DNA of 59,802 nt from Cyanobium sp. FGCU52 (lineage in GTDB: Bacteria; Cyanobacteriota; Cyanobacteriia; PCC-6307; Cyanobiaceae): contig JANWUS010000072.1 in assembly GCA_024958715.1 (NCBI GenBank), positions 1 to 59,802 of the forward strand, given 5' to 3'. Below the pieces are notes generated by a model, which did not search any database, was not told the DNA's origin, and was given only the letters and a program-made list of their open reading frames with translations. Below, in pieces: positions 1 through 13,610 of the stretch. How positions within the stretch are numbered: position 1 is the first letter of the stretch; each line of letters opens with the position of its first letter. Position numbers and translations under genes: made by a program.

Positions 1-87
1 CTGCGAGGCCAGAGCGCCTCCTGAGGGACGCGGAGCTTGCTACCTAATCAAGAGACCAGAATCGGCGATCAAGAAACTCTTCAGGAG

Positions 88-159
88 ATGCTCAGGGAGA
101 TGGATAGGGAGATAGCCAGGGCAGAGCGTTACTGTTATGGCCGCCTAATGGCCGCCTAA
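88..159 (+). other. possible small reading frame (tail of a decayed gene)
   Basis: A short frame rich in Arg/Glu, starting MLREMDREIARAERY, ends at TAA 157-159 and stays open upstream to a stop at 22-24. Its composition looks coding, but only about 23-40 residues remain. An 11-bp tandem repeat (ATGGCCGCCTA at 137-147 and 148-158) forms its 3' end. I recognise no family. The stretch before 88 may hold the last codons of a gene cut by the window edge. Confidence 0.2.
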
Positions 160-320
160 AAAACAGCCAATGGGGGCACATCATGCATTCAATATCGGAA
201 GGTAGCGATGATTCTGATCATCGCCCCGCCCCAGGCCGCGAAGGTCATCAAAAGTAACAGTTTAGCTGATTCGGAGCGACGGCGGATTCAGTCATGCCAG
301 GCATTGCATTTGAACAAGGC

Positions 321-545
321 TTAGCCACGGCCACGATTGGCGTCGTAGACCGCTATGCGAAGCACATCCAGGTAGTTCCTGCAGCTCCTGTGATCCAGCG
401 CATCATTGGCACGGCAAAGCAGCGCGTAGAACAGCACCGGATCCATATCAGCGAGATTACGGATCGCAAACACATCAATCCGCGCGAAGTCGGCAACGAA
501 CCTGCGGCCGATTCCTGGGATCGTCAGCAGATCAGCAGGCGCCAT
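321..545 (-). CDS. helix-hairpin-helix protein, Cdd1-like
   Basis: The 74-residue product begins near LLTIPGIGRRFVADF, a helix-hairpin-helix motif. It continues with a second helical segment holding a Cys and an Arg-rich end (CRNYLDVLRIAVYDA), the layout of the Cdd1 'pathogenicity locus' family. Members are small, single-domain and thought to bind nucleic acid; no reaction is established. The ATG at 545 gives almost the minimal domain and there is no extra tail. The overlapping plus-strand frame is an antisense shadow without family features. Function is inferred from the fold only. Confidence 0.6.
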   Translation of the reverse strand: MAPADLLTIPGIGRRFVADFARIDVFAIRNLADMDPVLFYALLCRANDALDHRSCRNYLDVLRIAVYDANRGRG

Positions 546-596
546 GACTGCGATTGAGCCTTCAGGGAAGCATCGCTGATATCGGCGATGACTCTT

Positions 597-1589
597 TCAC
601 TCCCCCTTCCTTGATGAAGGAGAGAGCGGTATGAGGCGCATCGTGGCCCCGAAGTACTCATCATCCATTCCTACGAAAAGCTCGGGATCATCTCCGGCTC
701 GCTGTCGGATGGCCAGGCTCTCAACCTTCACGCCATCCAGCGTGGCAACGGGCTCAGGATCGGCCTTCAAGACCAGGTCGGGACTGCCTTCGGCATCCAT
801 GGTCAGCCGACCGACACGCCAGACCATACTGCGAAACGGTCCATTGTTGCTGCCGGGATCCAGGGCACTCGCCACATAGAGGTGCCCGGCACGATCCACT
901 TCCAAGGCACTGACGGGTCGGCTGTCAGGACCCCGGGGACCGGGGCTGGTGAAGCGCACCTCCCGAAACTCTCCCAAGGCAAGGGGCTGGAGAGCCAGGT
1001 CAGCCCAACGGATCAGCGTGGATGACTGTCCATGGGCACGCTCCGCATAGAGAAAGATCAACCGATCTCCAACTCTTGCAACAGCAGAACCTTCAACATT
1101 TGTGATGGGCACAGGCCAATGAATGAAATCACTGAGCATGAGCTTTCTACGATCCAGGTTCGCCAGGAAGATGCGGCGAAATTTCCCGGTCTCATCACCA
1201 CTTTCAACAAGCAACATCTGGCGGGTGCCAGGAATGCGGGCAATGCTTTCGAAATCATTGCTCGGTCCATGGGGCTCAGGCCACCGGATCGGAGGGAACT
1301 GCGCCTGGATACCGGCCTGGCTGGTCGGCAGGGTCAGCAGGCTCACCCTTGGCTGATCAAGACCCTTGCTGTGCTTGGTGTCATGAACGGCCACGAAGAG
1401 ATTCTCCTCAATCCAGGCCAGGCCACTGAAGTCGGGAAGAACTGTGGGTTCCTGCCAGGGGGGATTCGTCCGTGTGAACGCGAGCCCCCCCGGACGGGCG
1501 CCGGCACCGACCGGCATGCCCAGAACCATCAGCACCGTTACAGCGAGGCCCACAACACCGGGACGCAGGGAGCGAGGCCGGACCATCAT
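597..1589 (-). CDS. secreted beta-propeller-like protein
   Basis: The 330-residue product starts with two Met codons followed by basic residues and a hydrophobic segment (VVGLAVTVLMVLGMPVGAGA), so I read a signal peptide and an extracytoplasmic location. The rest has repeated short strands such as DFSGLAWIEENLFVAV, FESIARIPGTRQMLLV and VESLAIRQRAGDDPELFVG. This resembles phytase-like or strictosidine-synthase-like propellers that measure or bind a ligand. I chose the start at 1589 because the open frame upstream only mirrors the photolyase gene. No catalytic residues could be assigned. It is not operonic with the photolyase, whose stop is 226 bp upstream. Confidence 0.55.
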   Translation of the reverse strand: MMVRPRSLRPGVVGLAVTVLMVLGMPVGAGARPGGLAFTRTNPPWQEPTVLPDFSGLAWIEENLFVAVHDTKHSKGLDQPRVSLLTLPTSQAGIQAQFPPIRWPEPHGPSNDFESIARIPGTRQMLLVESGDETGKFRRIFLANLDRRKLMLSDFIHWPVPITNVEGSAVARVGDRLIFLYAERAHGQSSTLIRWADLALQPLALGEFREVRFTSPGPRGPDSRPVSALEVDRAGHLYVASALDPGSNNGPFRSMVWRVGRLTMDAEGSPDLVLKADPEPVATLDGVKVESLAIRQRAGDDPELFVGMDDEYFGATMRLIPLSPSSRKGE

Positions 1590-1815
1590 CAATCGATCCC
1601 GAAACGATGCCAATGGAGTCGACACTTTATCAGAAACAATCAGGCCTTCAGCCAGCAAACCCGTGCAGCCTGGCCGGCATGATCGGCTCGCTTCAGCAGC
1701 ATGCCGATCGAGAATCTCCTCCTGACAGGGCCGCGGCTCTGGCCAGTTCTTGAGTGATCCACAAGCGATCGATCTTGAAGGCGCCGGGCCCATCGGCGCG
1801 ATCACCGCTGCGGCC

Positions 1816-3384
1816 TCAGCCCAGATCCAGCAGCAGCTGCAGGGAAGAACCGTCGGTCTCTTGCCCCTGCGAACGTCGACGCCGGCGCCCCCCGCCGCCG
1901 GCCTTGAGGCCGGAGCGGCGGGAGCCGTGGCGCCGCTGGATCGCATCAGCCAGTTCCGCGAAGCCCAGCTCCCGGCGGCGGGCCCAGATCCGCTCGCGGG
2001 CCTCGCGGGCGGAGGCGACCGGGTCGACGATCGGCAACGGATAGTGCACGCCGAGCACGCAGCCGATCCGCTCCTGCAGTGCCGGTGCCATCGTCCAGGG
2101 CTCGTGCAGGTGAACCGCCGGCACCGCCGCCAGTTCCGGCAGCCAGCGGCGCAGGAAGATGCCATCGGGATCGTGATCCTGGCCCTGCTTGATCGGGTTG
2201 TAGACGCGGATGGTGTTGATGCCCGTGGTGCCCGACTGCATCTGGCACTGGCTCCAGTGGATCCCCGGTTCGTAATCCACGAACAGCCGAGCCAGCTGCA
2301 GGCCGCTCTCGCGCCACGGCAGCCAGAGGTGGTAACTGGCCACCGACATCAGCATCGCCCGCATGCGGAAGTTGATCCAGCCGCTGGCGATCAGGGCCCG
2401 CATGCAGGCATCCACGAACGGCAGGCCGGTGCGCCCTTCGGCCCAGGCCGCCAGCCGCTCCGGATCGCTCAGCCGCAGACCGGCGGTGAGCGGATGCAGC
2501 TCGCGGAACTCCAGATCCGGCTGATCCTCCAGTTTCTGGATGAAGTGGCAGTGCCAGTGCAGCCGCTCCTCGAAGCCCCGCAGCGCCCGCCGCCAGGCGA
2601 CCGCCTGCGCGGCAGGCAGCCCCTCCAGCCCGCTACGGCGCCGGCGGCTGGCCTGCACCACCTCCCGCAGCGACAGGGTGCCCCAGGCCAGGTGGGGCGA
2701 GAGCCGCGAACAGCTGCGAAAAGCGGTGAGCGGGCTGGAGAGCTCGCGGTGGTAGCGGGCCCCGCGTCCCTCCAGGAAGCTCTGCAGCAGGGTCAGCCCC
2801 GCCCGCCTGCCGCCCGGCTGCCGGTCCGGACAGGGGTCCGGCAGCAGGCCGAGAGCGGCAGCGGTGGGCAGGGCGCCAGGGTCGAGGCCCGGCAACGGTT
2901 CCAGGGCCTGCGGCGGGGGCAGCACCGGCTCGGCCATGCGCTCCTCCCAGCGCCGCGCCCAGCCGTCGCGGCTGGCCAGGCGACGGATCACGCCGAATTG
3001 TGGGATCTCCACCCAGGGGATGCCGTGGCGGCGGGCCCAGGCGGCCACCCGCCGGTCGCGGGCATAGGTCCAACCGTTGCCGGTTTCCTCGTGGCTCCAG
3101 AGGCCGGCAACCCCGAAACTGCGGCGGGCCCGCTCCAGCACCTGCTCCACCGCGCCGACCCGCACCACCAGCGGCTGGCCCAGCTCCGCCAGCGCCCGGC
3201 GCAGCTCCTCCAGGCTCTCGGCGCAGAAGGCCCACTGCCGGCCCGAGGCATCGGCCTGCTGCCACAGCTCCGGCTCCACCACCGCCAGGGGCAGCACCGG
3301 GCCCCGGCGGCTCGCCTGCAGCAGGGGCAGGTGATCGACCACCCGCAGATCCCGCTTGAACCAGACGATCTGCAGCGGATCCAT
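1816..3384 (-). CDS. photolyase/cryptochrome family protein
   Basis: The 522-residue flavoprotein opens with LQIVWFKRDLRVVDH, the N-terminal alpha/beta antenna-binding domain of the DNA photolyase/cryptochrome family. The C-terminal FAD-binding half contains SHLAWGTLS-like helices, GLPFVDACMRAL, INFRMRAMLMS and GTTGINTIRVYNPIKQ. Family members repair UV pyrimidine dimers with blue light, or act as photoreceptors. The GTTGINTIRVYNP signature matches a cyanobacterial cryptochrome-like group more than classical CPD photolyases, so repair activity is not certain. The Gly/Arg-rich tail (about residues 490-510) is extra to the fold. The start is the Met directly before LQIVW; the longer upstream frame is antisense to the methyltransferase. 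Confidence 0.85.
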   Translation of the reverse strand: MDPLQIVWFKRDLRVVDHLPLLQASRRGPVLPLAVVEPELWQQADASGRQWAFCAESLEELRRALAELGQPLVVRVGAVEQVLERARRSFGVAGLWSHEETGNGWTYARDRRVAAWARRHGIPWVEIPQFGVIRRLASRDGWARRWEERMAEPVLPPPQALEPLPGLDPGALPTAAALGLLPDPCPDRQPGGRRAGLTLLQSFLEGRGARYHRELSSPLTAFRSCSRLSPHLAWGTLSLREVVQASRRRRSGLEGLPAAQAVAWRRALRGFEERLHWHCHFIQKLEDQPDLEFRELHPLTAGLRLSDPERLAAWAEGRTGLPFVDACMRALIASGWINFRMRAMLMSVASYHLWLPWRESGLQLARLFVDYEPGIHWSQCQMQSGTTGINTIRVYNPIKQGQDHDPDGIFLRRWLPELAAVPAVHLHEPWTMAPALQERIGCVLGVHYPLPIVDPVASAREARERIWARRRELGFAELADAIQRRHGSRRSGLKAGGGGRRRRRSQGQETDGSSLQLLLDLG

Positions 3385-3469
3385 GGGCGCGACCTTAGAA
3401 ACCGCACCGCTGCGCCCGTGAGCCGCGGGAGGCCGGCCCACCAGGATGGGGTGCCAGGACAGGCAGACC

Positions 3470-4069
3470 ATGCGCTGGAGTGAGGCCTGCGAACGCAACC
3501 GGGAACCGATCCTCACGGTGCTGCGCCAGTGGCTGCCGCCGGGGGCCCGGGTGCTGGAGATCGGCTCGGGCAGCGGCCAGCACGCCGTGGCCTTCAGCCG
3601 CTCCCTTGACGGGGTGCAGTGGCAGGCGAGCGAACACCCCGAGGCGCTCGCCCCCCTGGTGGAGCGGCTGCGAAGTGAGGGGGTGCGGCCGGACGCGCTC
3701 GCTCTCGATGTGCAGGAGCGGCAGCAGTGGCCGAGCTGCGAGTTTGAGGCGGTGTTCAGCGCCAACACCTGCCACATCCTTCCGCCGGCGGGGGTGAGCT
3801 CCCTGCTGGCGCTGGCCGCCGCCGTGCTGCAGCCGGGCGGCCTGCTGCTGCTCTACGGGCCGTTCCAGGACGGCGGGGTGCACACGGCCGCCAGCAATGC
3901 GGCCTTCGACGCCCACCTGCGCAGCCTCGATCCGCGGATGGGGGTGCGGGATGCCATCGCGCTCAGGGCCGAAGCCGGGGGGCTGGGGTTGTCGGCCGAA
4001 ACCGAGGTGCCGATGCCGGCCAACAACCGGATGCTGATCTTCCGGCGGAACGCGGATACCAGCGGATGA
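3470..4069 (+). CDS. DUF938 family SAM-dependent methyltransferase
   Basis: The product of 199 residues has methyltransferase motif I (ARVLEIGSGSGQHA, about residues 25-40) and an acidic strand end (ALALDVQ). FSANTCHI and LLLLYGPFQ are hallmarks of the DUF938 group, and so is the NNRMLIF end. The substrate is unknown. I chose ATG 3470 (MRWSEACERNREPIL) because family members begin there; the in-frame Met eight codons upstream is possible. The gene is divergent from the photolyase with 85 bp between them. Confidence 0.8.
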   Translation: MRWSEACERNREPILTVLRQWLPPGARVLEIGSGSGQHAVAFSRSLDGVQWQASEHPEALAPLVERLRSEGVRPDALALDVQERQQWPSCEFEAVFSANTCHILPPAGVSSLLALAAAVLQPGGLLLLYGPFQDGGVHTAASNAAFDAHLRSLDPRMGVRDAIALRAEAGGLGLSAETEVPMPANNRMLIFRRNADTSG

Positions 4070-4186
4070 GGATGACTGAATTCACACGGTTGGCTCGGGC
4101 GGGGAGATGGCGCGCGAGCCTTGTGGAAATCCGTGCCCGATCGAACCATCCTGGTGGGATCGAGGAACCTCTCTGCCGAAGCCACC

Positions 4187-5371
4187 ATGACCACAGCCAC
4201 CGGCCAGGAATCCGAGCGCTGGGTGGGGGTGGGAACCTCCAACAGCCAGGATCCGGAGCAGGCCGTCGCCGAGGCCCTCGCACCGATCCTGACGCTGGGT
4301 CAGCCCAGGCTGGCAGTGCTGTTCTGTTCCCCGGCCCTGGATCTCAGCCGGATCTCGGCGCTGGTGCACCAGGCCATCGGTGACGGCGAGGTGATCGGCT
4401 GCTCCAGCGCCGGCGAACTGATCCGCGACCGTGCCCTCTCCGGGGGACTGGTGATCTGGGCCCTGGGCGGTGATGGCTTCAGCGTCACCACGGGCTTCGG
4501 AGTGGGCAACCCCGAGGAGGGTCTGCGCAACGCCGCCGCCGAGGCCGCCCGCTGCATCGAACGGGTGGAGCGCCGGCAGCAGACGCTGCTGTTCCTGCTG
4601 GCCGATGGCCTCTGCGGCGACCAGATGGAGGTGGTGCGCGGGGCGTACGAGGTGTGCGGAGCCCAGGTGCCGCTGATGGGCGGCTGCGCCAGCGACGACA
4701 TGGCCCTGCAATCGACCCGCCAGATCCACGAGGGCCGCCTGCTCACCCATGCCGTGGTGGCGGCGGCCATCAGCTCCGATGCGCCGATGGCGATCGGCAT
4801 CGCCCATGGCTGGCTGCCCCTCAGCGAGCCGATGCTCGTGACCGAAAGCCACGGCACCACCCTGGTCAGCCTGGATGACAGGCCCGCCCTGGATGTCTAC
4901 CTCGACACCTACGACGCGCCGCCGGAGGTTCGGCAGAACCCGGACGCCTTTTTCGGCTTCGCCCACACCCGCCCGATCGGCATCGCCCGCCGCAACCGCA
5001 CCGAGATCCGTTACGTCTACAGCGCCGACTACAAGCAACGCACCCTGACGGTGTTCGCCGAGGTGCCCCAGGGGGCGATGGCCTCATTGATGCAGGGCAG
5101 CCCCGGCTCGGTGCTGGAGGCCACCGCCGAGGTCTGTGCCCTGGCGGAGCGATCCCTGGACGGCCAGCCGGCCCGCGGCTTCATGGTGCTCGAGTGCGTG
5201 GCGCGCAAATCGCTGCTCGACCGGGAGGGGCTGCTCAATGCCAGCCTGCGGCTGCCCACGGTGCAGGAAGGGATCTCGGTGGGCGGCTTCTACACCTACG
5301 GCGAGATCGCCCGCACCGATGGTGCCGGGGGCCTGCACAACCAGACGGTGGTCGCGCTGGCGGTGGCCTGA
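4187..5371 (+). CDS. FIST domain sensor protein
   Basis: The 394-residue protein has a FIST_N part (about residues 10-220; VIGCSSAGELI, LLFLLADGLCGDQ and LMGGCASDDM are typical) and a FIST_C part (about 230-390; ARKSLLDRE, VGGFYTYGEI). FIST proteins are thought to bind small ligands such as amino acids and to feed two-component or c-di-GMP signalling. Only 7 bp separate it from the next gene, a GGDEF-EAL protein, so the two are almost surely co-transcribed and may form a sensor-output pair. The Met at 4187 removes a 22-residue N-terminal extension of unlikely coding character. Confidence 0.85.
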   Translation: MTTATGQESERWVGVGTSNSQDPEQAVAEALAPILTLGQPRLAVLFCSPALDLSRISALVHQAIGDGEVIGCSSAGELIRDRALSGGLVIWALGGDGFSVTTGFGVGNPEEGLRNAAAEAARCIERVERRQQTLLFLLADGLCGDQMEVVRGAYEVCGAQVPLMGGCASDDMALQSTRQIHEGRLLTHAVVAAAISSDAPMAIGIAHGWLPLSEPMLVTESHGTTLVSLDDRPALDVYLDTYDAPPEVRQNPDAFFGFAHTRPIGIARRNRTEIRYVYSADYKQRTLTVFAEVPQGAMASLMQGSPGSVLEATAEVCALAERSLDGQPARGFMVLECVARKSLLDREGLLNASLRLPTVQEGISVGGFYTYGEIARTDGAGGLHNQTVVALAVA

Positions 5372-5378
5372 GCCACCC

Positions 5379-7142
5379 ATGAGCACCGCACCGTGGTCGC
5401 TGCATCTGCTGGGGGAGGTTCTCTCCGCCTTCTCGGTCGAGCGTCCCACGGCCCTGCGCGACGTGGTCACGCGCGTGGCGGAGGCGGTGGATGCCGAGAT
5501 CACGGCGATCGTGCGGCAGGGGGCCTTCAGCCTCTGCACCGGCCTGATCGCCGAGGAGCAAGGCCACCTGCTGGCCCTGGTGCCTGTCCGCCGGGACCTG
5601 CTGGAGCTGGGCGGCCGTGCCTATCACCTCTTCTGGGCCCCCCTGGGCCCGGAGGATCTGCTGGTGGTGGGCCGCGCCCATGAGCCCTACAGCCTGGAGG
5701 AGCGGGCCCTGCTGCGGGGCATGGGCCGCAGCATCCAGCTCAGCACCCAGGTGCTGGACGCCCTGCAGGCGGAGAAGCAGGCGCTGCGGGCCGAGAAGCA
5801 GGCCAAGGAAGCGGCGATCCGTGAAGCCACCGTCGACCACCTCACCGGGCTGCCCAACCGGCGGATGCTGCTGCGCCATCTCCACCAGCTGCTGGGATCC
5901 GGGATGCCGGTGTCTGGGCGGCTGGCCGTTCTGTTCATCGATCTCGACCGCTTCAAACCGATCAACGACCTGCATGGCCACAAGGCCGGCGACCGGGTGC
6001 TGCAGCTGGTGGCCGCCGAGCTGCGCGGCCAGAGCCGCGCCTGCGATGTGGTGGGGCGGATCTCCGGCGACGAGTTCCTGATGATCAGCCAGCTCGCGGA
6101 AGCGGGGGAAGCCGAGCAGATCGCCACCCGCGTTCTGGGGGTGCTGCTGCGAGCCTGCCGCAGCCCGGAGGTTCCCTTTCCCCTCATCGCCTCGATCGGC
6201 ATCGCCCTGGCCGAACCCGAGGACACGCCCGACACCCTGATCGAGAATGCCGATCTGGCGATGTATGCGGCCAAGCAACAGGGGCGGGGCCGATTCGCCA
6301 GCTACCGCAGGAGTCTGCGTGATCGGCTGGAGCAACGGCATCGGCTGCAGGAGGAACTGCGGCGCGCCCTGGCGGACGATCAGCTCCGGGCCTGGTTCCA
6401 GCCGGTCATCTCCTCGGCCCATGGCGCCGTGGTGGGGTTCGAAGCCCTGGTGCGCTGGCAGCATCCCGAACGGGGCCTGCTCCCCCCGGACGATTTCCTG
6501 GACGTGGCGGAAGACTGCGGGCTGCTGCGGGCGATCGATACCGTCATCCTGCGGGATGCCTGCCGCCAGATCAGCGGCTGGGCATCAAGCCGCGACGGCC
6601 TCATCCCGCGGCTGTCGGTGAATGTGTCCGCCGCCAGCCTGGCCGATCCCCGCCTGAAGGACGACGTCCTGCACGTGCTGCAGGAATCGGGCTTTCCAGC
6701 CGGCAAGCTGTTTCTGGAGATCACCGAAACCACCCTGGTGGAGGATGTGGCCAGCGCCTCCGCCAACATCAGTGCCATCGAGCGCATGGGCATCCGGCTG
6801 GCCATCGACGACTTCGGCACCGGCTATTCCTCTCTCAGCTATCTCAAGCGCTTCCCCGTCGGCATCCTCAAGATCGATCGCAGCTTCATCCAGGGTCTGG
6901 GCAACGACTCGGAGGACGACGTGATCGTGGAGACCGTGATCACCATGGCCCGCTCCCTCGGTCTGGAGGTGGTTGCCGAAGGCGTGGAGAACGATCGGCA
7001 GGCGCAGTGGCTTCGCTTCCACGGCTGCCACTATCTCCAGGGTCATCAGAACGGCGCCGCCGCCGATGGGGCGGCCAGCGAGGCCCTCTACCGCCGCTCG
7101 CTGGAGGAACACCTGGGGCCGTTCCTGTCGGCGGACAGCTGA
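5379..7142 (+). CDS. GAF-like/GGDEF/EAL c-di-GMP enzyme
   Basis: The 587-residue cytoplasmic protein has a weak GAF-like region (about 20-125), a charged coiled linker (125-150), a GGDEF domain (150-310) and an EAL domain (320-575). The cyclase signature reads SGDEF (229-233), a tolerated variant, with an RxxD inhibitory site at 220-223 (RACD) five residues before it. EAL residues are present: EAL 355-357, NVS, LEITE, DDFGTGYSS, LKIDRSF and AEGVEN. The last loop reads LQGHQNGAAADG instead of the usual LQGYxFGRPxP, so the end of the domain is divergent. Both synthesis and hydrolysis of c-di-GMP look possible. It is the second gene of the FIST operon and converges with nifJ. Confidence 0.88.
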   Translation: MSTAPWSLHLLGEVLSAFSVERPTALRDVVTRVAEAVDAEITAIVRQGAFSLCTGLIAEEQGHLLALVPVRRDLLELGGRAYHLFWAPLGPEDLLVVGRAHEPYSLEERALLRGMGRSIQLSTQVLDALQAEKQALRAEKQAKEAAIREATVDHLTGLPNRRMLLRHLHQLLGSGMPVSGRLAVLFIDLDRFKPINDLHGHKAGDRVLQLVAAELRGQSRACDVVGRISGDEFLMISQLAEAGEAEQIATRVLGVLLRACRSPEVPFPLIASIGIALAEPEDTPDTLIENADLAMYAAKQQGRGRFASYRRSLRDRLEQRHRLQEELRRALADDQLRAWFQPVISSAHGAVVGFEALVRWQHPERGLLPPDDFLDVAEDCGLLRAIDTVILRDACRQISGWASSRDGLIPRLSVNVSAASLADPRLKDDVLHVLQESGFPAGKLFLEITETTLVEDVASASANISAIERMGIRLAIDDFGTGYSSLSYLKRFPVGILKIDRSFIQGLGNDSEDDVIVETVITMARSLGLEVVAEGVENDRQAQWLRFHGCHYLQGHQNGAAADGAASEALYRRSLEEHLGPFLSADS

Positions 7143-7168
7143 GGCCGGCCCCCGCGGCCACCAGGCCC

Positions 7169-10842
<3,674 letters not shown>

Positions 10843-10843
<1 letters not shown>

Positions 10844-11091
10844 CAGCTGTCGTCCTCCACCAGGCTCAGGGCCAGCCCCACGTGCACCAGCACCCGGTCG
10901 CCCACTCGGGCCTCGGGCAGGCAGGCCAGGCTCACCGTCTGGCGCACGCCGCCGAAGTCCACCTCGGCCTGCCGCCAGAGGGGGTCGTCCCCGGGACCAC
11001 CCCCGGGGCCAGGCCCTTCACCGCCGGTCGGCACCGCCTGGGTGATCGCCTGGGTGATCGAGAGGATGCGACCGGAAACGGCCAGGCACAT
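10843..11091 (-). CDS. hypC: hydrogenase maturation chaperone HypC
   Basis: The 82-residue protein starts MCLAVSG; Cys2 is the residue that binds the HypD/iron intermediate and the large-subunit precursor. The beta-barrel part resumes at AEVDFGGVRQTVSLACLPEARVGD. A Gly/Pro-rich insert of about 20 residues (from [14 protein letters not shown]) lies after the first strand and is not usual for HypC. It overlaps nifJ by one base. With HypD it would carry the Fe(CN)2CO centre for HoxH; hypD itself is not in this window. Confidence 0.93.
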
Positions 11092-11168
11092 GGGGCCTCC
11101 GCCGGCATGGCGCTATGGACTCGTTATAGGCCGAACGCCGGAACCCGTCCGCAGCCCTGCGCGGGCCG

Positions 11169-13610
11169 TCACGTCCCCCGCACCGCCGACGCCCGCCGCA
11201 GGACTGCCCAGGCCTGTCCCAGCGCCAGGCCGCCGTCGCTGGCCGGCAGGGCCGCGGGCCAGAACGGCTCCAGCCCCCGCTGATGCAGCGCGCCGATCAA
11301 CCCCTCGAGCAGCAGGCGGTTCTGGAAGCACCCCCCCGCCAGCACCACCCGGCGGAGACCGAGATGCTCCGCCGCCGCCATGACCAGATCGGCGCTGCCG
11401 TTCACCAGGGCGCGGTGGAAGCGCAGGGCGCAGCGGCCCGGGGGCGCGTCCGCGGCGATATCGGCCAGCAGGGCGGCCAGAAGCGGCCGCCAGTCGAGCC
11501 AGCCCCCCGGCGGCGGCGGACCGGCGAAAGCCGGCGAGGCGGTGGCCACGGGCAGGGGATAGGCCGGGGGCGCCCCATCCCCGTCGGCCCCCTCAGCGGC
11601 CGCCGCGGCTCCCTCCACACGCAGTCCCCCCTCCCCCTCGTAACTCGCCAGCTCCACCAGGCCCAGCAGGGCGGCCACCGCATCGAACAGCCGGCCCACC
11701 CCGGAGCTCAGCGGGGTTTGGCAGCCGGCCGCCACCGCCTGCTGCAGCAGGGCCAGGTCGGCGGGCGCGAAGGCAGCGTGCAGGCGCGCGGCCCCCGGAT
11801 GGACCAGAGCGTCGTCCCCGGCCGCCAGCAGCAGCCCCAGGGCGGCCCGCCGCGGTTCCTCCATCGCCCGCTCACCGCCGGGCAGGGGGAAAGGCAGCAG
11901 ACCGGCCCAGCGGCGGGCGCCCTGCGGCTCCAGCACCAGCAGTTCACCTCCCCAGAGGCGGTGCCCGCCGGCCTCCGGCGGGGCGAGGCCCAGGCCGTCG
12001 AAGGTGAGGGCGAGCAGGGGGAGCGCCAGGCCGTGTTCCGCCGCCACCGCCAGACCATGGGCCCGGTGATGGGACACCGGCGTCCACGGGAGACCGCTGG
12101 CCCGGGCGAGCTGGTGGCTGGCATAGCCGGGATGGCCATCGCAGGCCAGCCGCAGGGAGCCACAGGCGCCGGAGTCGCGAGCGCCCGAGCCGAGATCCTC
12201 GGAGGCGGCGAGCTCCGCCAGACCTGCCGCCAGGCGCCCGTGCACCCGCACGTCGGCCAGATCGCCCAGGTGCGGGGCGGGCCAGAGCCCCCCCGCCATG
12301 GCCAGCAGCGGCGCGCACTTCAGATCCCCGCCCAGGGCCAGCAGCGCTCGCTCATCCGCGCCGACGGGGGAGGAGACCTGCAGCGGCAGCGGCGCATGGC
12401 CCCGGGCCCGGCGCAGCAGGGCCGGCCGGCCGTCGATCAGCTGCAGCAGGGAGTCGTCGAGCGGCCGGGCGATCGGACGGTCGTGCACCAGGAAGGCATC
12501 GGCGATCCCCCCCAGCCGCTTCACCGCCTCCGCAGGATCGGTGCACAGGGGTTCGCCGCTGCGGTTGCCGCTGGTGGCCACCAGCGGCCGGCCGAAGGCC
12601 CGGATCAGCAGATGGTGCAACGGCGAGGCGCTGAGCATCACCCCCAGGGCCGCGCTGCCCGGCGCCACCCCGGGCAGAGCCTCACGGGCCTCCGCTCGAC
12701 GCCGCAGCAGCACGATCGGGGCCGCCGGATCCCGCAGGGTCTCCTCCTCCCGCGCATCGATGCGGCAGTGGGGAGCCATCCAGGCCGGATCGGCCACCAG
12801 CAGGGCGAAGGGTTTGGCGGGGCGGTGCTTGCGCCGCCGCAGCCGCGCCACGGCCGCGGCATCGCTGGCATCCACCAGCAGCTGGAAGCCCCCCACCCCC
12901 TGCAGCGCCAGGATGCCGCCGCTCGCCAGCAGGGCCACCGCCCGGTCGATCAGATCGCTGGACGGCGGCCGCCGGGGGGCATCGGGATCGCGCCCATCGG
13001 CCTGGCGCCACCCCAGCCGCGGCCCGCAGGCCGGGCAGGCGATGGTTTCGGCGTGGAAGCGGCGATCGCCCGGATCCTCGAATTCGCGCCGGCAGTCGGC
13101 GCAGAGGGGGAAGGCCGCCAGGGTGGTGTGGGCGCGGCAGTAGGGCTCGGCGGTGGCGATGCTGTAGCGCGGCCCGCAGGTGGCGCAGCTCAGGAACGGA
13201 TAGCCGTGACGCCGGGCGCCGGGATCCTCGAGCTCCGCCAGACAGGCGGGGCAGGGGGCCCGGTCCGCCGCCAGGGCCGGGGCCACCAGGCCGATGCCCA
13301 GGGGCCGGCGCTCCGCCGCCAGGATCCGCACCCCACCCTCCGGCGGCAAAGAGGCAGCGGGCAGAGGTTCGAGCCAGCGGGGAGCGACCGGCTCCAGCCG
13401 CGCTGCCGGCGGCAGGGCCGCAGGCAGGGCCGCCAGGAAGCGTTCCAGGGCCTCGGCCGGCCCCTGCAACTCCAGCCGCACCCCACCCGGCACGTTCTCC
13501 ACCACCCCGGCCAGTCCCAGCCGGCTGGCGAGACGGTGCACGCCCGGACGGAAGCCCACCCCCTGCACCACACCGCGGCAGTCGAGCCGCAGCCGGCGGC
13601 TGGCGGTCAT
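11169..13610 (-). CDS. hypF: carbamoyltransferase HypF
   Basis: The 813-residue enzyme makes the carbamoyl group that becomes the cyanide ligands of the hydrogenase iron. Domains run in the usual order: acylphosphatase ([16 protein letters not shown], residues 10-90), two zinc modules with paired CxxC ([22 protein letters not shown]; about 115-205), a YrdC-like nucleotide-binding domain (about 220-400) and a Kae1-like carbamoyl transfer domain to the end. YHRAHG-like SHHRAHGLA and [14 protein letters not shown] are recognisable in the last. Its start overlaps the hypB stop by 4 bp (ATGA). Length is normal. Confidence 0.96.
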   Translation of the reverse strand: MTASRRLRLDCRGVVQGVGFRPGVHRLASRLGLAGVVENVPGGVRLELQGPAEALERFLAALPAALPPAARLEPVAPRWLEPLPAASLPPEGGVRILAAERRPLGIGLVAPALAADRAPCPACLAELEDPGARRHGYPFLSCATCGPRYSIATAEPYCRAHTTLAAFPLCADCRREFEDPGDRRFHAETIACPACGPRLGWRQADGRDPDAPRRPPSSDLIDRAVALLASGGILALQGVGGFQLLVDASDAAAVARLRRRKHRPAKPFALLVADPAWMAPHCRIDAREEETLRDPAAPIVLLRRRAEAREALPGVAPGSAALGVMLSASPLHHLLIRAFGRPLVATSGNRSGEPLCTDPAEAVKRLGGIADAFLVHDRPIARPLDDSLLQLIDGRPALLRRARGHAPLPLQVSSPVGADERALLALGGDLKCAPLLAMAGGLWPAPHLGDLADVRVHGRLAAGLAELAASEDLGSGARDSGACGSLRLACDGHPGYASHQLARASGLPWTPVSHHRAHGLAVAAEHGLALPLLALTFDGLGLAPPEAGGHRLWGGELLVLEPQGARRWAGLLPFPLPGGERAMEEPRRAALGLLLAAGDDALVHPGAARLHAAFAPADLALLQQAVAAGCQTPLSSGVGRLFDAVAALLGLVELASYEGEGGLRVEGAAAAAEGADGDGAPPAYPLPVATASPAFAGPPPPGGWLDWRPLLAALLADIAADAPPGRCALRFHRALVNGSADLVMAAAEHLGLRRVVLAGGCFQNRLLLEGLIGALHQRGLEPFWPAALPASDGGLALGQAWAVLRRASAVRGT

